From assembly GCA_025093555.1 (NCBI GenBank), contig JAIWNF010000017.1:496001-560000 (forward strand): DNA of 64,000 bases, in the 5' to 3' direction. The notes under the pieces were generated by a model. It was not told where the DNA came from. It saw only the letters and a program-made list of their open reading frames with translations, and did not search any database. This DNA comes from Circinella umbellata. Taxonomy: Eukaryota; Mucoromycota; Mucoromycetes; Mucorales; Lichtheimiaceae. Positions 11,183 to 24,200 of this stretch are shown piece after piece. The translations under genes were made by a program, and so were the position numbers. Numbering within the stretch: position 1 is the stretch's first letter; every line of letters starts with the position of its first letter.

Positions 11183-14100
11183 TTATAAATGACTCTCCAT
11201 TGGTCGCCATATTGTTTTATCCGTCATAGCAATCGTTGCTTCAAGTACATCCCATATAGTTTTTGCATACACAAAATGAATATCCGATTTGATGCCTTCA
11301 GGTACATCAGCATCCACATCTTTACGATTACGCTCTGGTAATACAATCTTGCGTACACCCGCACGATGAGCAGAAATCACCTTTTCTTTAATTCCACCAA
11401 CGGGTAATACAATTCCTCTGAGCGAAATTTCACCAGTCATAGCAGTTGTTGATGGAACAACACATCCAGTAAACAAAGATACAAGCGAAGTAACCAAAGT
11501 AACGCCTGCAGAAGGGCCATCCTTTTTAACACTTCCATGGGGGAGGTGCAAGTGTCTTTAAAAGAAAAGTTTGTGAATTTACAACTCATTGAAAATGATG
11601 TAAAGTTGGCTAGGGAAAGAAAAGTTCGAGTACGACTTACATATCAAATTTTTCAACGATATTCGTATCAATAGTAGGCGCAATCTTAAGTGCATAAGCA
11701 TTGGCCTTGACCCACGTTAATGCAATATGTGCTGATTCTTTGATTACATCACCCAATGATCCTATATGTGCAAAGGGAAAATTGTCCTGTTAGTATTTTA
11801 GTAAGGAACATATGTGAAGGTGAAAATTTGATTACCTGTCAAACGTAAATCGCCTTTGCCAGGCATCTTAGATGCTTCGATAAAAAGAATACCACCATTT
11901 CCACTGCTTGAATATGCCAATCCAGTGGCTACACCAGGCAGTGGTTCCCTTTCGATCGTTTCCTTCTCAAAGGGTGGTACTCCCAACATATCGGGTATAT
12001 CCTTTAACACAATGGTAGGGGTATATTGATTCTCCTTTCCTTCCTCCAAAAGATCTGCGAGTTGGACACATTTTCCACGAATCACAGATGCAATAGTTCG
12101 TTCTAGTGTTCGAACACCACTTTCCCGGGTATATTGCTCTGCTATCCAGAGCAGAGTTTGATCATCAATATGGATCTTGTCGATAGTGAGGCCATGCTGT
12201 TGAATTTGTTTTGGAAGTAAATGGGTTCGTGCAATATGGAGTTTTTCTTCAAAAGTATAACCATGTAATTGAATTACTTCCATACGATCCAAAAGAGGAG
12301 CAGGGATTGTATCAAGAGAGTTGGCAGTGGCAATAAACATGATCTTGGATAAATCAAATGGGACATTAAGATAATGGTCACTGAAGCTGTTGTTTTGTTC
12401 AGGGTCAAGAATCTCGAGCAAAGCGGCTGCTGGATCACCGTAATGACTGGAATGCACGAGTTTGTCAACTTCGTCAAGAAGGAAAACTGGATTATTTACA
12501 CCACAACGACGGACACCTTGGATGACTAAACCAGGCATGGCACCTACATATGTACGTCGATGACCACTACATGTACATAAATATAGCGATATATTTCAAT
12601 TAGGAATAAGGAAAGGAAGGAAAAATATTATTTTGCAAGGATTTCTTACCGCATGTCCGCTTCATCACGGACGCCACCTAAAGAAATTCGATGGAATTTA
12701 CGACCAAGTGACATTGCAATGGACCGACCCAATGATGTTTTGCCTACACCTGGCTAATAAAAATTTCTCGAACTTATGTTTAGTCATCAAATATCTCAAG
12801 TTCACATATGCCTCCAGTTATTATTATGTTTTACTACTTACAGGTCCCACAAAACAAAGAATAGGTGCTTTGAGATCTCCCTTAAGTTTTGCCACTGACA
12901 AGTATTCAATAATACGTTTTTTGACATGAGATAACCCAAAATGGTCATGATCAAGTTGTTTCTTTGCACGGGCAATATCCAAAATATCCTTAGAATGTTT
13001 ACTCCAAGGTAAATCCGCCAAAACATCTAAATAGTTTCGAGTCACTGCCCATTCAGTCGACGAAGGTTGTAATCGTTGAATGCGTTTCAATTCACGTTGT
13101 GCAACTGCCAGAGCCTCGTTTGGTAATTTTGCTTCCGCAATACGGCGGTTCAGTTGTGTGATATCATCCTCTTCTACATCTTGTTGAGACGAATTATTAC
13201 GACCAGCCATCGATGCTGAATTTAAATTATTCCCTGAACCATTATTGTTGTTTAGCTCTTTACGAATGGCTTCAAGTTGTTGCTTCAAGTAAAACTCGCG
13301 CTGCTTCTTGGTTAGGTTGCCTTCGACAGCTGAGTGAATTTCATCAGATATTTTGAGCACCTTTTTTTTTATTATATACAAATAAAAAAATCAGTATCCT
13401 TGTCTCCTTGTTAAATTAAATAGATTTTAAAAAAAAAACACATGATCTTTTATTTTCTGGCCCCCCTACTTACGTGTAATTGTCGTGTCATCCATTGAGA
13501 AGCTTTGGTCAGTCGTTCCTTGACATCTTCTGTAGCCAATAAGCTCAATTTTTCTTCAAACGTAGTTTCAATCACGCTAACAAGCATATCCGCCATAATC
13601 GGTACTGGTTGAGTATCTAATAATCCTGCTAATTGCTCGACCAAGCTTTGTGGGATTTGTAAATCTCGCATCTTGTTTACAAAGACACGAGCCAACGTAA
13701 TAAATTCAATCATATCCTCTCTTGCTTGTTGTTCTGTAACATTACTAACATAATCCACCTTAGCAGTGACGAGTCCACTGGTTTCATCAAGTCCATAATC
13801 AACGACCTTACATCGAGAAAGCCCTTCAAGGAATATGCCATAAGCACCTGTGCCTAACCGTTGTACTCGAACAATACGACCGGTACATCCATAAGCAAAT
13901 AATGATTGTATCATTTGATTCGGTACAAGTTTTTCTTCTTGGTCTTTTGTTGATGAAACTGCTGGTCGTGGTGCTGGTACAATGCTCGCGCCGGCTTCTT
14001 GGGGAGGTATAGGGTCATTATCTTTTTTTAATAATGGAGATGAAGTAGGCTTTGGTGGCTTTACGGGAACACAAGCTAAATGGAGCGAACCTCGCTGATA

Positions 14101-14235
14101 TTCTTGTTGTTTAAAGTGCTTTTTCACTAAAAGGGTTGCGTCTCGACCGCGTAATGTGACTTTTATAACAACCGATGGTAATAAGACCTTTTTTTCAAGA
14201 GGAATGACAATTAAAGATTCTGATAAAGGCGGCAT
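11183..14235 (-). CDS. LONP2: Peroxisomal Lon protease (ATP-dependent AAA+ serine protease)
   Basis: Six exons: 13474-14235, 12842-13360, 12650-12753, 11836-12566, 11641-11761 and 11183-11555. The total is 2610 nt, 869 aa, fully in frame. The N-terminal Lon substrate-binding domain begins [20 protein letters not shown], typical of peroxisomal rather than mitochondrial Lon, with no presequence. The Walker A motif GPPGVGKT is split by an intron between exons 2 and 3. Walker B is VFLLDEVDK. The protease domain has the Ser of KKDGPSAGV and the Lys of [14 protein letters not shown], forming the Ser-Lys dyad. The protein ends in ESHL, so the last three residues SHL are a PTS1-like peroxisomal signal. 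It degrades damaged or surplus matrix proteins. Confidence 0.96.
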
Positions 14236-14832
14236 AATGATATTTTGATGAAAAAGGAAAAAGAGAAAAGTGGAAGAAGAGGTGATGGATATATTTTAAT
14301 GCACTTGTTATATGGTTTATATTTGCTTGTCCTTTGTATGTGTGTGTGTGTGAGAGATAGGTAAGTAGATGTGAAGTTTATGCGACTTGTGTGGGGATAA
14401 ATTTGCTGATACAATTAAAAAGAGAATAAAAAATCTCACACCATATGATGACTAGTTTTTTCTCAACAACTTAAAAATCCCCACGCACATTCATAACAAA
14501 CATGACGTATCTCTAAAGATTCGTCATGCAAAATGATGCTAATCAAAGGATGATTAAATTACCCTCTCTCTATTTTCATTGCTTGTGTTTTTTGTCTTTC
14601 TCCCGCTCTTTCTTCATCACTCTTTTTTTTGTTGTATAAATATCTAATTGGGTTTTATACTTTGAAGGAAATTTTATCATGCTAAACGGTGTATGTAACT
14701 AATTTGCCAAGTGTGGGAAGGTTACACCTTGACCTTAAGCTCCTGGGCTCTCTATATTGAACACGTACCACAACAATAACAACACTATGTAATTATTATA
14801 ACTGATATTTTTTATAGCATAAATCAATTTTT
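14236..14832. other. Intergenic between Lon and glycogen branching enzyme
   Basis: This is the Lon 5' flank, with a short TG/CA run (about 14337-14351), followed by the 3' flank of the branching-enzyme gene. Nothing else was recognised. Confidence 0.5.
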
Positions 14833-17563
14833 TTAAGCTAAAGCTAAGACAATGCCTGTTCGAGAAGGAATATAAACTTGAATCCAATTTTGTCTACTAT
14901 CCCAATCACCTTGAACCGTAAAAAATTCACTAGAATTATCAATACGATTATGACCAAAATATGTGGGATCGTCCGAGTTGAGTACGATATGTAATTTACC
15001 AGCCAAATTGGTACCCACACGATAGTCCGCAAATGAATTTGTTGGATGGAAATTGAAAATGAACAACAAGTTACCACGTTCAAAAACAACTACTTTATCA
15101 CCTTCATGTTTACGAGAAACATAACCCTATAAATAAGATGTTTATATATATAGTATTATTAACGTATAATAAAAACAATTATAATAGACAATTTTGTTTT
15201 TTGTTTTACAAAAAAGTAGCTTTTTTAATACCTGTGGAGAAGCCAACCAACCATATTGTTCTTCTAAGTTTTGTACTGCTTTGTCCCATTCATTCAAGTA
15301 TTTATATCTTAAAAGCTTATCATCCAATACATTCCATTGACGACGAGCATAATGGAAGCTTGAATTATTGCCTTGACGAGGAAAATCTAGCCACTCAGGA
15401 TGACCAAACTCATTTCCTTCAAAGTTGAGATAACCTTCACCTCCAAGTCCATGCGTCATGAGACGGATTAGTTTATGTAAGGCCATGCCACGGTCAATAA
15501 TAGGAGTTCTATCAGTCATATCGCTCATATTGGTATACATTTCCTTATCCATAAGCCAGAATGCAATTGTCTTGTCACCCACAAGTGCTTGATCATGTGA
15601 CTCACAATAAGTGATTGCCTTTTCCTTTTTTGAATAAAACATAAATTGATAAGTTTTATTTTTCCTTCAAACTTTAATAATAGTGTTATCTAATAAAATA
15701 AAATAATATAATTTACCAAATGTCTGCGATTTGTCAATGTGTGAACAATTTTACCCATATTCCAATCTTCATCTTTAGTTTCCTTTAATAATTTGATCCA
15801 CATATCTGGAATAGCCATAGCCAAACGATAATCAAACCCAACACCACCTTCCCGCACCGGTCGGCACGATCCCGGCATCCCGGATACATCTAAAAAATAT
15901 TTTTAAACATATTAAAGCATTATATAATACTTGCTAAAATGTGTACTCTTACTCTCCCTTTACTTCTTTTTTTTTCACAACAACAGGTTACAAAGTTGTT
16001 GGATATTAATTACTAGTTTTTTTTTACCTTCAGCAATTGTAATTACATCAGGATATTTATCATGTAAAAACTTGTTTGCGATTTGCAAATACATGACACC
16101 ATCCTCATCAACTAAATCTCCAAAATACTCGTGATAATTTCCTGAAAAGCCATAAAGGATCCCATGATGTTTATATAACATGCTTGTTACACCATCAAAC
16201 CGGAATCCATCAAATCGGTATACATCCATCCAATAACGTAAATTGGAAAGTAAAAATTGCAATACAGGGAGGTGGCCATAATTAAATAAACGGGAATCCC
16301 ATAATTCATGGTGCCCTCGTCCACCACCATGAAAATAACAATTATCAGTACCATCAAACATATTTAATCCATCCAAAACGTTGCTACTAGCATGAGAATG
16401 GACAACATCCAACAAGACAGTAATTCCATAACTATGAGCAACATCCACCAGTTCCATAAGCTCTTCTGGAGTACCATAACGTGATGAGGGAGCGAAAAAT
16501 GATGTCACTTGATAACCAAAGGATGCATAATAGGCATGTTCCATGATAGCCATAAGTTGAATGGTATTGTAACCGAGATAGGCGATCCTCGGAATGACAT
16601 TACGAGTGAACTCAGAATAGTTACCAATTCTAGGTTCAGAACTTGAAATACCAACTAGTAAAAAAAGTAACAGTACAGATATATGTGTATTATTTTGTTA
16701 ACAATTAGCATTTAGAGAATGAAATAAAATGAATAATGATTATTACCATGAGCTTCATAAACACGTAAACTTGTTGGTCGTTTCGGACGAGGATGTTTGA
16801 ACTCGTATGATTTATCTGGGTTCCAAAAGACAGCATCGTACGCAGGACTTACTTCCAAATCTTGTGTGACCCGACGAATCCATGCAGGTAATCGATATAA
16901 TCTCTCACCCTTGGGAGTTGTTATTGTTATCTACATTGATTTTTTTGGGTATTAAAGGATCGGATAAAGAATTTATTTTTGCTTCAAGTACTACCTTAAC
17001 TTTACTATTATGAGCGATCACTGGTGTTCCCTTTGGTGTTGGTCCAAGCACAATTTCAAACACCCCATTTTCAATTTTTTTCATAGGATGGGCATCAACA
17101 TCCCATTTATCTATTATACATTATTTTCATTTGAATATCAATCGTTTCAAACTACCCCTTAAGTTGATTTTATTTTTTGAAAACTTACTAAATTCACCAA
17201 CAAGACTTGCAGTTGTTGCGTTCGGAACCCATTCACGATAGGTGATCGTACCATCCTTAGCAACATTAAATCCAAAATAGTTATGTCCTTTAGTAAATGA
17301 TTCAAAACCACCTTGTTCTTGAACTTTGGATTCATATTTTTTGAAATGAGTATATCTTTATATAAATAAAAGAAAAAAAGAAACATATATTAACATCAAA
17401 ATGTAGCATGGTATATTCTATAAATAAATAGTAATAACCTTGTACGTAAATCATCTTTAAAAGGTTCAAGCCAAGGATCAAGTATAAAAAGACCTGTGCC
17501 ATCTGAGGGTATTGTTAAAACACGTCCTGTTTCAACTTCTGTATCAAATGTATCAAGAACCAT
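14833..17563 (-). CDS. GLC3: 1,4-alpha-glucan (glycogen) branching enzyme, GH13
   Basis: Eight exons: 17439-17563, 17189-17355, 16995-17110, 16747-16930, 16028-16654, 15717-15889, 15232-15624 and 14833-15126. The total is 2079 nt, 692 aa, the usual eukaryotic length. It transfers alpha-1,4 glucan segments to alpha-1,6 positions in glycogen. Visible parts are an N-terminal CBM48 region (GYRE-like TYREWVPNA), a link with [12 protein letters not shown], and a GH13 barrel with DVVHSHAS, the nucleophile Asp in [10 protein letters not shown], the acid Glu in AEDVSGMP, and ESHDQ for the transition-state pair. [20 protein letters not shown] and the C-terminal beta domain follow. The first intron has an unusual GTTATT donor. 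The gene is divergent from the YRB30-like gene. Confidence 0.97.
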
Positions 17564-17847
17564 TTTATTTTTGTTGAATGAATGAAAAAAAAGGAAGAAA
17601 AAGAAAAGAATAAAAAAAAAGTATTAAAAGCAAAGAAATAAAAAGGAAAAGAAAAAAAAGAGGAACCCAACAAAAGATACCAACAAATGCATTTTTGTTG
17701 GGTTTGAAGACTTTTTTTTTCTTGTCTCATGCACTTGACATTGATTCTACATTAGGTAAAAACCCACTCAGTGCTTTTCTTTGTATCACTTTTATTGCTC
17801 TTTTATCGACAACACTTCTTCTTTTGCAATAAATTCAATAAAATATT
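17564..17847. promoter_or_regulatory. Short divergent promoter region shared by GLC3 (-) and the YRB30-like gene (+)
   Basis: Only 284 bp separate the two start codons, so both promoters must lie here or overlap the 5' UTRs. Poly-A/T tracts flank the middle. No defined element can be named from sequence alone. Confidence 0.55.
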
Positions 17848-19148
17848 ATGTCACTCGAAGATTTATTTGGGAAATTGGCAATGACAACTGTCAATACAGT
17901 GTCTCGCATTGCTATTAGTCATGCTACCAATGCAGCTATTGTAAGCTCTATTCTTTGTCATATTTAGCTTATTTTCTTTTTCTGTGTAAGTAAACAAGAA
18001 AACTTATTTTATATCAATTTTTTTAGAAAGGTGTTACAGGTTACATTACGCAGCAGCCTAAAGATAAACGTGAATCAGACGAGCTCACGTCTTTACAACG
18101 TCAATTTGATCTCAAAATTAAGAATCTAAAACCCACCATTGACATCATAGCTCGCAGTGTAGCTGATGGAAATAAAGATCTCGAGCCTGCTTTGGAATTA
18201 TGCAACGACTTGAAACGTGATATCAACACGTTTGCTGAAGAAATGAAAGACTATTATGATACAACCGTCGACAAAAAGAAGAGCAATGACAAAGATAAAG
18301 CCACTACTACGAATGCATATGTACGATCACGACTCAAGACATTATTAGCAAGTGTTGATGTTTCTATCCCATCACTTCACTTGGCTTTACGTAGTCTTGA
18401 GTCACCATCCGACAAGAAATATATATCTAGTTCAAAATTATTACAAGCTTCAGCCATTCTAAAAAAGACAAGGAAGTGCCAATTTAAGTTACGACTTTAT
18501 TCTTTGTTTGCTGCCAATGCACGTGAAGATAATACTGCTGGATTTACTTGGAAAGAAGAATTTGCAAAGTGTCAATTGCAAATTAATAGTAACAAAAAGG
18601 AAGAAGAGAAGGATGGTCACTATGATAAATTTGCATATGAACTCAAGTTGATAGAAGATTTGGATGATGGAAGATATCATGAAGAAAATGAAGGTCCTCG
18701 TACATTGACATTTGACTTATCCAATCTCAAAAAGATGTACTATACTCGTAGTGGTGCGTTACTCAACATTGAAGATTCTAAGGCTGCTGTATTGGTACTT
18801 AAGGTGGTGAAGAAGAAGGATATGAATGAAAAAGAAGAAGAAGCGGGTAATATTGAAGTCAAAGAAGAGAATCCTGAGATTATTCAAAGTGAACTTAAAC
18901 AAGCGGATTGGTATGCTGTCGAAATATGGACTAATGGTGATGATGAAGATGATGATGAAGACGATGATGAAGGGAAGGATAAAAAATCAAAGACACCAAC
19001 AAAAATTCAACAACAGCCACAACAACTTGAGCAACCATCGCTCTTGTTACTGGAATCAGTGATTAAATTAGCACTTTTGGAAATATCTGAGCAAATGGAT
19101 CACTTGGATGCTTCGGATGATCTTATTAATTTGTACATGGCAGAATGA
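17848..19148 (+). CDS. Yrb30-like Ran-binding protein
   Basis: Two exons, 17848-17940 and 18027-19148, giving 404 aa. The N-terminal 120 residues match the fungal family containing S. cerevisiae Yrb30, a Ran-GTP-binding protein of nucleocytoplasmic transport: FGKLAMTTVNTVSRIAISHA, then LQRQFDLKIKNLKPTIDIIA, SVADGNKDLEPALELC and a helical RDINTFAEEM segment. A central region with KLLQASAIL also fits. A strongly acidic stretch (repeated Asp/Glu codons, about 18935-18975) interrupts the C-terminal part and is probably a disordered insert. The last helix is LLLESVIKLALLEISEQMDH. It converges on URC4 with an 85-bp gap. The family call is by motif memory, without an alignment. Confidence 0.8.
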
Positions 19149-19233
19149 TAAATCAGAGAAAGGGAAAAAAAAAGGGATAGGGAACATATAGCTACTTTAT
19201 CAATATATTTTAATCCTAGTTACTGTAGTAGTT

Positions 19234-20648
19234 TTAAAAAATAGTACCATCGCTCTATTTTGATATTGGTACGATTGTATAGTTAGTATACATGAAATAA
19301 AATGAAGAACACGATTTAGCTAAAGCATAATAACAGTAGTCATTACCTGAATAATAATGGGTGGACCAGCTGTATCTGGTCGTAACTTGGCAGCAATTTC
19401 ACGCCCGGCAGTCCATGTACCACTTTCCAACACTTGTGCTAGCTTTAGCTTTTGACCTAGTCGAGTTTCCATGGCCTTGTGAATTTTGTCAAGATAAACA
19501 ACTGTAAGAGCACGCCATTCAACAATAGCAGGATCTGAACCTTCAAATGTGGGAAGTGCACCATCAACACCACCACCACGTTTGGTAACTTCTGGCTTAA
19601 GAGTAAGTAAACCATGGTCGACCAATAATCCACCGTTACGATATTCAGGTAAGCCAGTCATTTGTTCAACACCTTCAATAGTAATACCAAGACATGATTC
19701 AATCACCTCAATTAAAGAATAAGTAAGCCATTGTGAAAGTTTATGGAAAGGTACCAGATTTTCAGGAGATTCATCCCCCAAACAAGTACATGGCCATACA
19801 TCACCCAATTGTACACCTTCAATTTCGACACGGGCTGGCCAAATACCACCAAGACTCATTACAGCCATCCATAATTTTTCAATAGGCACAGTCTTGGCAT
19901 CCTTATCATCTTTCAAAAGGAAATCAATGAGATTACCAGGACGTACTACACCGTCAGTGGTTGCTGGGAAATACGTTGACTGGTTTTTTATCACAGTTGC
20001 CAACTTGTTTAAAAGTTGCGAACGACCTTCTAGACCGACCATTGGATTACTGTCTGATACTTGAAACCCTGCTGCCATGCGTTCCACCGAAACATTACTG
20101 AGTCCGTCCGCTAGTATTATTATCATTATGCATTAATATTATTATTTGTAACCCTATTTTTTTCCCACACCTGAACCCATTTTTTTGGTTATATTTATAC
20201 CATCCACATGATCCGTCGCGTCGTCACCGGCAAAATAACCCTTCAAAAACATATCGACTGAAGCAACAGCTAAACCTTCTGACCGACCAATTTGTTTTCC
20301 ATCCTTTGTTGTATATTTCCATTGCTGGCCAGCACCAGCATCGACCAATACCGATACAATTACTAAATCAACCATTTTACGAGCCAATTCAATACCAGGT
20401 TCTTGTTTGGAACGCCATTCTTGGTATGTTTCACCCAAGTGCCGCAAACGCGAGTGAGGTGGAATCGCTTTAATATCAGAAAACCGTCTATGTGTCAAAT
20501 CTTCAACATGGTCTACGATACCATCGAATTTTTTTTCATCGATATCAAAATAACAAAGTTTGCCTTGTTGTGCTTTTTCATAAACTTGATAACATCGATC
20601 ACGAATCGAACCAAGTGTACGTAAATAATCTTTGGGAGGAATAGTCAT
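19234..20648 (-). CDS. URC4: Uracil catabolism protein 4 family (URC4/Urg3, DUF1688)
   Basis: Three exons: 20201-20648, 19347-20110 and a 21-nt terminal exon 19234-19254, giving 410 aa. The family works in the fungal URC pathway of uracil degradation and its enzymatic role is not well defined. Signatures are YLRTLGSIRDRC at the start, IPPHSRLRHL, a VDAGAGQQWKY block, GRSEGLAVASVDMF, and in exon 2 NPMVGLEGRSQLL and RPGNLIDFL. Exon 2 reads RPDTAGPP then Gln at a GTAATG donor. After a 92-nt intron the remaining codons read SDGTIF and stop, the conserved family C-terminus. Without that tiny exon the protein would end in an aberrant tail. Confidence 0.92.
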
Positions 20649-22762
20649 AATTTTTTGTGAGAAATAGAAATAAGAAGAAGAAAAAGAAGAAAAAAGAAAG
20701 AAGAACTTTTTTGATTTGTACCGGTATTTTTTTTCTATTCAAAAATGGAACCTATATTAATAATATGCATCGCTTTGCATTATATCAACTACTATCAGCT
20801 GATAAGAAAGGAAACTTTCATGCGGTGAATGAATTGATCAAGTTTGAGTAAAAAGTATAAACTTTAATTACATTATTGTTTATCATGCTTACAGATTCAG
20901 ATAACGCCAAAAATATACTTTGATAGATAACACTGCTATTTTTTTCTCTTGTTTTTATTATTGAAAGGGAGAAATCTCAGTAATATATAAAGTTTAAAAT
21001 ATAAAAACATTGATCCTTGAGAATAATAAAGAGTTCATTTAAACAATGGAGTGAAGATAGAAAGAGCTCATAATAATAGCCAAGTGTGTGGGAACAAAAT
21101 TATTTATTGTAAATCATGACTGGTTATGCATTAACAATTGCCATGTTGACAGAATGATCAACTGTACGCTTGTATATGTAAACTTTATCTACTGATAGAT
21201 AATCGTATTGAAGCTATTTTTTTGTATGTAATAGGGTATACTTTTCTTCCTGTCGTCTGACAGTCATAATTGTTTCATTCTTAATTGATCATATACTATG
21301 TAAACCTCTACCTACTACCCGTGGTTAATTTCAAGAATTCAAATTTAATTAATAAGATGCGATTTAGCACCATTTACCTGATCCAACAATGTTGGTACGA
21401 CTTTGTCATAATTACGAGTGAACGTAGCAGTAGATATGGACTATTTTCTTTTTTAAGCTATTACGTACATGGATGAGCTAGAATTGGCATTTAGGTTGTG
21501 CAAACGTCTGGAATAGTAGATAGATTACGTATAATTTAATTAAATTGTACAAAATACGTAAAAAGATGACCGTTTATATAATGCAGCTAATTTATAAGAT
21601 AGTCTCTTCTCTGTAGTAGACGTGGATTCTTATGTAATAAAAATGTTTATATTCATAATAATTCGACAATGGATCAACATTTTGATTGAGTAGTAACTGA
21701 TTTATTAACAAACAAAAAATATATTGATATAGAATATGGTAAGTAGCTGCATAAATCTATGGAAATACATATCTAACGATGGAGGACATCAAGTACATGA
21801 AGAAGTAGAGAAAGAAGAAAAAAGCGGAGATGTGGTTGTCGTGGAAAAAAGCTGTTACGTATTATCAACAATTCGTTAATGGACTTTTACTTAATGACAA
21901 AGATGGTCTGAATATTTTTTTTATTTGTACGTACGTAGCATTATTAAATTAAACAATTATAATAAACAAAGAAAAAGGCTAAAATATCATTTGTGCAAAC
22001 TCACATTATTGATTTTACCAATCAGAAGTATTCTGTAAAATAGAATGAAAAGTGGCTCATGTAACTCCAGTAAATATTTAAACAAGATCATCGGTATTCT
22101 ACTAAGGAAAGGTAATTTTTTATACGCGGCAGCTATTTGTCTTATCTTAAAGTACGTAACTCCAGAAAAATTGAATACAAGGAGCGAGGGGAAGATAAAA
22201 GAAACTAGTTGAATTATGATCAAACGAGTAGAAATGGTTATGCAGATGTAGGGGCTGACATAAAAAGTATCTAGTAATGTAAAAAATAAAAGAAAAGAGC
22301 TTGTATTGTGTCACATAAAACTGTTTTCTGTGGATTAAACGGGTATATATGCAGCAACAATAGTATATACGTAGTGAACAATCATTAACCAATTTTGTTT
22401 AAACACATTTTTCTGGGTACTACATATTATGTATATATTTGGTCATTTATTGAATTCTCTCAATTACGTATGTAATGACTCACTATAAACCATGACTTCT
22501 TGCGGGAAAGTTTAACTTTTAACTTCTTTATCAACTGGCATTGTATAAGCTACTAAATAATAGAGTTTTTTAATAAACCTGTTGTTTAATGTAAAGCATC
22601 TAAGGCAGCTTTCGATTGAAAATTTGGTATCATTTAAATGAAAAAAAGAATAAGATTAAGCTTATCTCATAACGTTCTCTATTTTAATTTTTATCTGTGC
22701 GATGTATTATACTACGTATTAGATTTTTTATTGTATGATCTAGTAAGCTGCTTGTTTGTCAG

Positions 22763-22998
22763 TTACGTATAACCATTATTTTCATCATCTTTCACATAAG
22801 CCGTAAATGTATCATCATATCTCATTGATGTTCGACCCTTCATTGTCCTACCTATAAAACAAATTAGTTTGAATAATATAATTGCTATAGGTAATACGCT
22901 TCTTGACTCAGTCGAAGTTGTGATCGACATAGTGCATTTCCAATTTGAATCTGTTATTACGGTTGCTTTTATGGTCTCATTACAATAATTAGCCCTTT
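22763..22998 (-). other. Orphan open stretch resembling the C-terminus of a single-pass membrane protein
   Basis: After a possible splice acceptor (TTTGTAG) there are 77 sense codons and a TAA. The translation has two Cys and a Ser/Thr-rich segment, then a hydrophobic run VLPIAIILFKLICFI, then a basic and acidic tail beginning GRTMKGRTSMRYDD. I found no convincing upstream exon, so it may be a relic or chance. Confidence 0.25.
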
Positions 22999-23648
22999 CT
23001 ACAAATGTAAGTAGTCTTTTCTTTACTCAAGCTGTTTTATTTTTTTAACCTCACTGTCCTAATGAAAAAAGATGGAGAAACCATTCTATTGATAAAGTTT
23101 TATTGTGTTTCTTTGAGACTAAAAGTTGAGATATTTGAGTTCTTCTTTTTACGCCAAGTTGTTCGGGAAATATGACTTCAATAAAGTAAAATTTAAAGTG
23201 ATATATATATCGAGCTGTTTTAGAGTAATAAAATCTTATTTAGAGGCTCATATTCTATAAAAATAATCTTAGAACGACAGTAGTGAATAATGTTAACATT
23301 TCCTGGCGGGGGACTTAAAGGCATTACTGGGAATACCATATTCCGGGTGAGAAGGTTTGCAAGGAGGTCTGTGCTTTCTCGGAGTTTTGCTGTGAAACAA
23401 TTGATAATAGGTACTTAGATGTACCATGGCAACTGTACTTGTTTATCGTTTACTTCGTTTATTTTTTTAAAATCATTATCCTCTTCAAGTTTTGTTAATA
23501 CAAACTTATACTTTACCTGGTAATAAAATTACCTGCGCTGTGCTTTAACTGTAGCCAACCAATGAAAAAAATTTAAATCAAAACGGTCACGAAAGAAAAA
23601 GTTATAAAAGGGGGACATTTTTTGCCCCGATTGATTTTTTTTTCTTTA

Positions 23649-23840
23649 ACGGCAATGGTCCAGGGAGAAAGAATAGTCAGCGAAACCAGTTAGGCCATGG
23701 CTGTGAGTAGTCCACTTCCTCTTTCGCAAACTGTTGTTAACTGGTGTTAGCACAACGGCAAGGGTCCCTGGAGTTAACCGGCAGTCAGCTATCCAGCCCA
23801 CTTCCGCTTACGCAAACTTTTGTTACCTAGCATTGGTCTT
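23649..23840 (+). repeat. Imperfect tandem duplication, about 105 and 86 bp units
   Basis: The first copy begins at AACGGCAATGGTCCAGGGAG (about 23649) and ends near GTTGTTAACTGGTGTTAG. The second begins at AACGGCAAGGGTCCCTGGAG (about 23753) and ends near TTTGTTACCTAGCATTGG. Both share a core around CCACTTCC..CTT.CGCAAAC. The second copy lacks a block of bases in the middle. The pair is more GC-rich than its surroundings. Confidence 0.6.
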
Positions 23841-23960
23841 TTTTCTTTTATATGCCCTTTTTTTCTTTTTTTATAAAAAAAAGAAAAGTCGCAAGGTCTT
23901 CTTTTCCCGCTTTCTTCTCCTTACAGAAGATAAAAATTCAATAAGAAAATGATAAAAATA

Positions 23961-24021
23961 ATTATTACTATTATAATAGTAGTAATAATAAATAATAGTA
24001 ACAAGTTCAATTCAGAACTTG
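23961..24021. repeat. Two short hairpins, the second followed by a T tract
   Basis: ATTATTACTA at 23961 pairs with TAGTAATAAT ending at 23989. Next, CAAGTTC (24002-24008) pairs with GAACTTG (24015-24021) around a 6-nt loop and is followed by CTTTTTAATTTTTT. It looks like an RNA 3' end signal but could be chance in AT-rich DNA. Confidence 0.4.
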
Positions 24022-24175
24022 CTTTTTAATTTTTTGTGGCAAAAAAGTGTGTTTCCGTTGCCATAGTAAAAGAAACGCGTAGTTGTAGAAAAAACGCGCA
24101 TGTTTTATGATTTTCTGAATGAATATTTTATTAAAGCTCTTCCACTCTTTTTTCGTTATTCTGTTTTAATAACGG

Positions 24176-24200
24176 TCTCTCTCTCTCTCTCTCTCTCTCT
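24176..24200. repeat. (TC)n microsatellite
   Basis: An uninterrupted TC dinucleotide run of 25 bases. Confidence 0.9.
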
